Shown: in pieces, positions 58,838 to 64,000 of the stretch
Layout: every line of letters starts with the position of its first letter
Numbering within the stretch: the stretch's first letter is position 1
From: Paenibacillus sp. HWE-109
GTDB taxonomy: Bacteria; Bacillota; Bacilli; Paenibacillales; NBRC-103111
DNA: 64,000 nt
Assembly (NCBI RefSeq): GCF_022163125.1
Contig: NZ_CP091881.1
Span: 8,984,501-9,048,500, forward strand
Reading direction: 5' to 3'
Notes under the pieces: generated by a model
Told to the model about the DNA's origin: nothing
The model's database searches: none
Seen by the model: only the letters and a program-made list of their open reading frames with translations
Made by a program: the position numbers and the translations under genes

Positions 58838-59782
58838 ATGGAACAGCAAATGGCAGTCGGGCAGAAAACAAAACTTAAATTATCAGCGAAGCAGATTTGG
58901 GCTTTTCGAGCTTTTTATCTCATGCTTTTGCCCGGCGTTATTTATTTCATTATTTTCCGCTACATTCCGATGTATGGAGTGGTTATTGCGTTTAAGGATT
59001 TTCAAATACTAGATGGTATTCTCGGCAGTGGTTGGGCTAATCCATGGTACAAGCATTTTCAATCGTTTTTTAATTCCCCTTATTTCGGACAGCTCATGGC
59101 CAACACTTTCATTATTAGCATCTATAAACTGGTCTTCGGCATGGCCCCGCCAATTATTATGGCGCTGCTTCTCAATGAATGCAGGCTGCGCTGGTTCAAA
59201 ACCGTCGTGCAGACGATAACGTACATGCCGCATTTCTTATCCTGGGTCATTATTTACGGTATCTTAGTCGCACTCCTTTCGCAAAACTCAGGAATTGTCA
59301 ACCGCTTTATCGAAGATGCCGGCGGACAATCGATAGGCTTCATGACATCGATTGATTACTTCCGGACCATTCTAGTAAGTTCGGAAGTTTGGAAAGATCT
59401 CGGCTGGGGCGCGATCATCTACTTGGCAGCGATGACAGCGATCGATCCGACCTTGTACGAGGCAGCCCGCGTGGACGGCGCAAGCCGCCTGCGGATGATT
59501 TGGCACATTACCCTGCCAGGCATTCGGAATGTGATTGTGCTTCTGCTCATCTTAAAGCTGGGCCATATTATGGATGCCGGGTTCGATCAAATTTATATTT
59601 TGTATAACATCCAAGTTTATCAAGTTGCCGACATATTGGACACCTGGGTGTTCCGGACAGGTCTGCAGCAGCTCAACTTCTCTCTGGGGGCAGCCGTTGG
59701 ATTGTTCAAATCGATGATTGGACTCGTTCTGGTACTCGGCTCCAATCAGTTATCCAAGAAATGGGGTGAGGGCATATGGTAA
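58838..59782 (+). CDS. Sugar ABC transporter permease, LplB-type (locus III)
   Basis: A ~314-residue protein with six helices, the L-M-L-L-P-G-V-I-Y-F and R-Y-I-P-M-Y-G-V segments, and the EAA motif E-A-A-R-V-D-G-A-S-R. The ATG at 58838 follows AGAGGTGG; a GTG at 58811 is the alternative. It overlaps the next permease gene by seven bases, indicating translational coupling. Confidence 0.9.
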   Translation: MEQQMAVGQKTKLKLSAKQIWAFRAFYLMLLPGVIYFIIFRYIPMYGVVIAFKDFQILDGILGSGWANPWYKHFQSFFNSPYFGQLMANTFIISIYKLVFGMAPPIIMALLLNECRLRWFKTVVQTITYMPHFLSWVIIYGILVALLSQNSGIVNRFIEDAGGQSIGFMTSIDYFRTILVSSEVWKDLGWGAIIYLAAMTAIDPTLYEAARVDGASRLRMIWHITLPGIRNVIVLLLILKLGHIMDAGFDQIYILYNIQVYQVADILDTWVFRTGLQQLNFSLGAAVGLFKSMIGLVLVLGSNQLSKKWGEGIW

Positions 59783-60636
59783 GAGGTTGGGAAGACCGGA
59801 TCGTGAATACGATTGTCGTCCTCATTCTCGGGCTTGCTGCGCTAGCGGCCATTGTGCCGCTGATGTATGTGATAGCCGTATCCATCACACCTTTCTCTGA
59901 GGTACTGAAAAACGGCGGCTTCATCCTGATTCCGAAGTCCATCACCTTTAGCGCTTACCACAAGCTTTTCACCGAAACCAATATCCCAAAAGCTTTCTGG
60001 GTGACGATCTTCATCACTGTGGTCGGCACGCTGGTCAACTTGATTTTGACTTCGCTGATGGCTTATCCGCTTAGCCGCCGCAATCTCCCTGGCAGAAGCT
60101 ATTTCCTGCTTATGGTCGTCTTTACGATGCTGTTCAGCGGGGGACTCATTCCGACCTATTTGGTTGTGAAATCGTTAGGGCTTCTGGATTCCGTCTGGTC
60201 CATGATTTTACCGAATGCGATTTGGAGCTTTAATATTTTGATCATGAAAAGTTTTTTTGAAAGCCTCCCTGAAGAGTTGTTTGAATCGGCCCGGATGGAT
60301 GGCGCGAAGGAATTCCGGATATTATGGCAAATCGTATTGCCGCTCTCTATTCCATCTATGCTCACGATTGGGTTGTTCTACATGGTCGGTCATTGGAATG
60401 AATTTTTCCAGGCGATTATGTACGTGACGGATCGTAATCTATTTCCACTACAAGTCGTTATTCGCGAGATTCTTATGATGTCTCAGCAGCCGCTTGAAAA
60501 TGCCGAAAATATTCTTCCTACCGAAACGTTGCAAATGGCGGCCGTTGTTACAGCCTGCTTACCGATTATTCTTGTCTACCCGTTCATTCAAAAGCATTTC
60601 ACCAAAGGTATGCTAATGGGTTCTATCAAGGGTTGA
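59776..60636 (+). CDS. Sugar ABC transporter permease, YtcP/MalG-type (locus III)
   Basis: The 286-residue protein has six helices, the EAA-type loop E-S-A-R-M-D-G-A-K-E, and the C-terminal Y-P-F-I-Q-K-H-F-T-K-G-M-L-M-G-S-I-K-G. It overlaps the preceding permease gene. As in the other two loci, no ATPase gene follows. Confidence 0.9.
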   Translation: MVRGWEDRIVNTIVVLILGLAALAAIVPLMYVIAVSITPFSEVLKNGGFILIPKSITFSAYHKLFTETNIPKAFWVTIFITVVGTLVNLILTSLMAYPLSRRNLPGRSYFLLMVVFTMLFSGGLIPTYLVVKSLGLLDSVWSMILPNAIWSFNILIMKSFFESLPEELFESARMDGAKEFRILWQIVLPLSIPSMLTIGLFYMVGHWNEFFQAIMYVTDRNLFPLQVVIREILMMSQQPLENAENILPTETLQMAAVVTACLPIILVYPFIQKHFTKGMLMGSIKG

Positions 60637-60733
60637 CCCCGTATGGATGATTGTGTCAGGACTGCAGCCTGATTCATCCTGTTGCGGTGACAATAGAAAT
60701 AACATTCATTTTTAAAAGAAAGAAGGGGAATGT

Positions 60734-62275
60734 ATGAAAAAAAAATTGCTCGTGCCAATTCTTCTCGCTATGACCTTCGCTGGTGGTACGCTTATTGCCG
60801 GTTGCGGTGGAGCGCCTGCTGCCGATAAATCTGCTGCCGATAAATCTGCGGAAAGCAGCAACTCGGTAACCAGTATCAAGCCTGTCAAGCTCGACATTCT
60901 GCAAGGCGGCGGCGCTCTGCCACCCCCCGATCAGGATAATATTAAGCAGGAGTTGGATAAAGCGCTGAATACAGATCTCAATCAGACTGTGTATGCATCT
61001 GGCGAGGATTACAAAAACCAGCTTAATGTGCGCATGTCTTCCGGCAATTTCCCGGACTTGTTCACTGTAGACCGGCAGCAATTAAAACAGCTTTCAGATC
61101 AAGGACTTCTTCTTGACTTTACGCCTTATATGGATAAACTTAAGCCGCTGCAAGATTTCATTGGGGCTGACAGTCTGAAAAAGGGGATGCTGAACGGTAA
61201 AACCTATGCCATTGCCAAATCGCCTACAGTCCCCTATAATACGCTCTGGATTCGTCAGGATTGGCTGGATAAGCTGAATATGAAAATGCCGACGACGCTG
61301 GAAGAACTGCTCGAGGTTTCGAAAGCGTTTACGGAGAAAGACCCGGACGGGAATGGAAAAAAAGATACGTATGGCCTTACAGGCGGCAAGTTGGCCACGT
61401 TTGATACTGTTTTCGGAGCCTTTGGCGTAGGAATGACATTCGGCGCACCAACCATTTATGTAAAGGACAATAAATTGGTGAATTCGCTGTATGATCCTGG
61501 GATGAAGGATGCCCTCGCGTTCATTCAGAAAATGATTGCTTCCGGATCGGTGGACCCTGAGCTTTTGGCCAATGCGGGTCCTCAAGAGCAACAGAAGGCA
61601 ATTAAAGGGCAAGCAGGTATCATTTATATAGCTTGGTCGGGTCTCATGAAGGATGAATATGTCGAGCAGATTAAAGCTGTGAATCCCAATGCCACATGGG
61701 TGCAGGTCGATGCGATTAAAGGACCAGGCGGCAAATATGCTTATGCCAATGACATTGGGGTTGCACCAGCGATGTTTGCCGTTCCGAAATCGCTTGAGAA
61801 AAATCCGGAAAAGCTGCAAAAGGTCTTCGACTTGCTTAATTACGTGTCCTCCAAGGATGGCTCACAGTTGGTGCAGTACGGGGTGAAAGGCAAGCATTAT
61901 AACCTTGATGGTAATAAAGTGGTTCCAACCGATTTAATGGGCAAGGAAGGCGGTTATTTCTGGCTGTATCAATTTGCAGGCCGCCCGGAAATGAATTATT
62001 TGACGGTGAAATTTGCGAAGCAGGCCAAGTTTATAGAATTCGCTAGTAAGCAGCCGCATATCGACGGACTGGCTGGTTTCGTTGACTTGCCAAATGGCTA
62101 TAATGCTGCCGATGCGAATCGGTACATGCAAGAGGAGTTATATAAGTTCGTCTATGGCAAACGTCCGATGAGCGAATATGACAGTTTTTTGAAGACATTG
62201 GAAGGCACTATGAATTATAAATTATATTTGGACGCAGCGGAGAAAAGGGTGAAAGAGCTCGGCTATGTGAAGTGA
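60734..62275 (+). CDS. Extracellular solute-binding lipoprotein (locus III)
   Basis: The 513-residue protein begins M-K-K-K-L-L-V-P-I-L-L with lipobox L-I-A-G-C, then a short duplicated A-D-K-S-A linker. The body is a large CUT1 solute-binding protein with the F-T-E-K-D-P-D-G-N-G-K-K-D-T loop also seen in the locus II protein. AGAAGGGGAATGT precedes the ATG. It should deliver an oligosaccharide, possibly fucosylated, to the permeases. Confidence 0.9.
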   Translation: MKKKLLVPILLAMTFAGGTLIAGCGGAPAADKSAADKSAESSNSVTSIKPVKLDILQGGGALPPPDQDNIKQELDKALNTDLNQTVYASGEDYKNQLNVRMSSGNFPDLFTVDRQQLKQLSDQGLLLDFTPYMDKLKPLQDFIGADSLKKGMLNGKTYAIAKSPTVPYNTLWIRQDWLDKLNMKMPTTLEELLEVSKAFTEKDPDGNGKKDTYGLTGGKLATFDTVFGAFGVGMTFGAPTIYVKDNKLVNSLYDPGMKDALAFIQKMIASGSVDPELLANAGPQEQQKAIKGQAGIIYIAWSGLMKDEYVEQIKAVNPNATWVQVDAIKGPGGKYAYANDIGVAPAMFAVPKSLEKNPEKLQKVFDLLNYVSSKDGSQLVQYGVKGKHYNLDGNKVVPTDLMGKEGGYFWLYQFAGRPEMNYLTVKFAKQAKFIEFASKQPHIDGLAGFVDLPNGYNAADANRYMQEELYKFVYGKRPMSEYDSFLKTLEGTMNYKLYLDAAEKRVKELGYVK

Positions 62276-62307
62276 AATCAGTAACTATTCGGAGGAGAAC
62301 GCAGGTT

Positions 62308-64000
62308 ATGGAGAATCAGCCGTTACACCTTAGGTATAAAAAGCCGGCAAATGATTGGGAAAACGAAGCTCTGCCGATTGGCAACGGAAGGTTAGGCGGG
62401 ATGGTGTTCGGAGGTATACAGGAGGAACGGATTCAATTCAATGAAGAGTCCCTTTTCTCCGGAAAGCCGTCCAAAGTCAATCTGGAAGCTCATAAAGAGC
62501 TTCAACCGATTCGTGACTATTTGGCTAAACAAGATTATGCTGCCGCTCAACATCATGCCAATGAAATATTCTTGGAAAAATCGTCTTACGGCGATAGGAG
62601 TGATTTTGGCATGTATCAAAATTTTGGAGATATCGCCATTATTTTTGATCATCCGGATCATGCGCTTAACTATATCCGTGAGCTTTCATTGGACGAAGGC
62701 ATAGCGAGAGTTTCTTACACACTCAACGGCAAGCAGTATCTTCGCGAATATTTCAGCAGCTATCCCGACGATCTTATGGTTTTGCGTTTCACGTGCAGTG
62801 AAACTCAGTCCTTGCATATGACGTTCAGGTACAATAGCGGTCAAGAGAACTCAAAGGTTTTCGTCAAAAATAATAATAAGCTTATTCTGGAGGGACAAGC
62901 GGATTATTTGGACTTTCAGGCCAGCCTTCTTGTTACGCGTAAAGGCGGGAAATTGGTGAGCGGTGAAGATTCGATATCCGTTCAAGGCGCGGATGAAGTT
63001 GTCGTTTATTTCAATGCAGCAACCGATTATTTTCCAGTAGAACCCAATTTTAAGGGCAAAGATTATACAACGATCAATAAAACATTAATTAGTCATGCCC
63101 TCGAGAAAGGCTATGAAGCTTTAAAGACTCGTCATATTCAAGACCATCAGCAGTTATTTCACCGATTAAGACTGCAAATTACAGGTGTGGATGATAAGCA
63201 TCTTCCGACGGACGAACGTTTGGTCAATTATCGCGATGGCCGGGAAGATGCGGGATTGGAAACATTGCTCTTTCAATACGGTCGCTATTTATTAATTGCT
63301 AGTTCAAGGGAAGGCGGACTTCCCGCAAATTTGCAGGGAATTTGGAATAACAGCAACAATCCGGTGTGGGGGTCGATGTTCTGCTTTAACATTAATCTCA
63401 ATATGAATTATTGGCATGCCCAGACGACCAATCTAAGCGAGTGCCATATGCCGCTCATTCAGTTTATCGACAGCATGAGAGCAAGCGGAAGAATTTCTGC
63501 AAAAGCATATTTTAACGTAGGCGGTTGGTTTGCCGCAAAGAAATCGGATTTATGGCGCTTTACGCAGCCCTACGCCGAAGCGAAGAACGGTTTGTTCATG
63601 GGAGGAAGCGGCTGGCTGTGCCAAGATGTGTGGGAATACTACAGCTTCACTCGCGATGAGGAATATTTACGAAACATAGCCTATCCGATTATGAAAGAAA
63701 GCGCACAGTTTTACCTGGATTTCTTGGTTGAGAATGAGGTTGGATACCTGGTTTCTTCGCCAACCACTTCACCAGAACATCATTTTAAGCTGGAGGGTGC
63801 CTCATATTCGGTCAGCGACGGGACGGAAATCGATCATCGCATTGTGGAAGAACTGTACAACAATTGTATAGAATCCTCTCGGATTTTAGGTATTGATGAG
63901 GAATTCCGGGAATTATTGATGAAAGAAGTTGTCAAGATTGCCCCGACGAAGATCGGAAGAAACGGCAACATTCAAGAGTGGTATCACGATTGGGATGAAG
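62308..64000 (+). CDS. Glycoside hydrolase family 95 alpha-L-fucosidase (3' end outside window)
   Basis: The frame is open from the ATG at 62308 (GGAGGAG upstream) to the window edge, giving ~564 residues of a normally ~750-residue enzyme. The N-terminal domain has A-L-P-I-G-N-G-R-L-G-G-M-V-F-G-G and F-N-E-E-S-L-F-S-G. The catalytic barrel has G-L-P-A-N-L-Q-G-I-W-N-N and N-I-N-L-N-M-N-Y-W, which carries the Asn pair of GH95. No signal peptide is present, so it acts in the cytoplasm on imported oligosaccharides by removing terminal alpha-linked fucose (or galactose in some members). Last gene visible of the locus III operon. Confidence 0.9.
   Translation, partial: MENQPLHLRYKKPANDWENEALPIGNGRLGGMVFGGIQEERIQFNEESLFSGKPSKVNLEAHKELQPIRDYLAKQDYAAAQHHANEIFLEKSSYGDRSDFGMYQNFGDIAIIFDHPDHALNYIRELSLDEGIARVSYTLNGKQYLREYFSSYPDDLMVLRFTCSETQSLHMTFRYNSGQENSKVFVKNNNKLILEGQADYLDFQASLLVTRKGGKLVSGEDSISVQGADEVVVYFNAATDYFPVEPNFKGKDYTTINKTLISHALEKGYEALKTRHIQDHQQLFHRLRLQITGVDDKHLPTDERLVNYRDGREDAGLETLLFQYGRYLLIASSREGGLPANLQGIWNNSNNPVWGSMFCFNINLNMNYWHAQTTNLSECHMPLIQFIDSMRASGRISAKAYFNVGGWFAAKKSDLWRFTQPYAEAKNGLFMGGSGWLCQDVWEYYSFTRDEEYLRNIAYPIMKESAQFYLDFLVENEVGYLVSSPTTSPEHHFKLEGASYSVSDGTEIDHRIVEELYNNCIESSRILGIDEEFRELLMKEVVKIAPTKIGRNGNIQEWYHDWDE

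Noticed and set aside
61094..61819. 241-codon minus-strand frame opposite the locus III solute-binding gene
   Set aside because: Antisense to a clear lipoprotein gene with ribosome site and lipobox; the product resembles nothing.
1..64000. tRNA, rRNA, CRISPR arrays and intact prophage genes
   Set aside because: None was seen on reading the intergenic regions. A covariance-model search would be needed to exclude small RNAs.

Overview
The window looks like a Paenibacillus-type chromosome (Bacillota, Paenibacillaceae). The evidence is strong AGGAGG-like ribosome sites with frequent TTG/GTG starts, three CUT1 sugar importers of the LplB/YtcP type each paired with AraC/YesN-YesM regulators, CcpA-like cre boxes, very large secreted polysaccharide lyases, and dispersed intergenic repeats. 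No rRNA, tRNA or CRISPR array was seen.

Layout. (1) 1-9.7 kb is an AT-rich accessory stretch of small orphan genes (partial HEPN-like protein, zinc-ribbon proteins, TPR, GrpB, DUF2199, APH-type kinase, ankyrin, GIY-YIG-like, pentapeptide repeat) mixed with many frameshifted or truncated remnants. It ends at a serine-recombinase remnant. (2) 9.9-21.7 kb is more GC-rich and holds polysaccharide locus I: a ~1900-residue heparinase II/III-like lyase with a nearly perfect ~1 kb internal tandem duplication, a membrane-bound AraC sensor-regulator, a solute-binding lipoprotein and two permeases. (3) 21.7-44 kb is mixed: HAD phosphatase, AraC-GyrI regulator, P-loop kinase, streptothricin acetyltransferase with a likely translational attenuator, phosphatase, a secreted Ig-like repeat protein, an IS transposase remnant, a histidine kinase fused to its response regulator, a serine hydrolase, GNATs, an aldo-keto reductase/MerR divergon, a MarR-controlled membrane protein/NmrA operon, an OmpR-type two-component pair, a TraB/GumN pseudogene and YbjQ. 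(4) 44.6-56 kb is polysaccharide locus II: YesM kinase, YesN regulator, two permeases, solute-binding protein and a PL8 lyase carrying inserted discoidin-like domains. (5) 56.1-64 kb is polysaccharide locus III: YesN, YesM, two permeases, solute-binding protein and a GH95 alpha-fucosidase that runs off the window.

How it works together (inference): secreted lyases cut an acidic polysaccharide, perhaps glycosaminoglycan-like or a fucosylated uronic-acid polymer. Oligosaccharides are captured by the lipoproteins and imported by the permease pairs, then trimmed inside the cell by enzymes such as the fucosidase. None of the three importers has an ATPase gene, so a shared MsmX/MsmK-type ATPase encoded elsewhere is expected. 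Regulation appears to combine local AraC-type activators with cre-like catabolite control.
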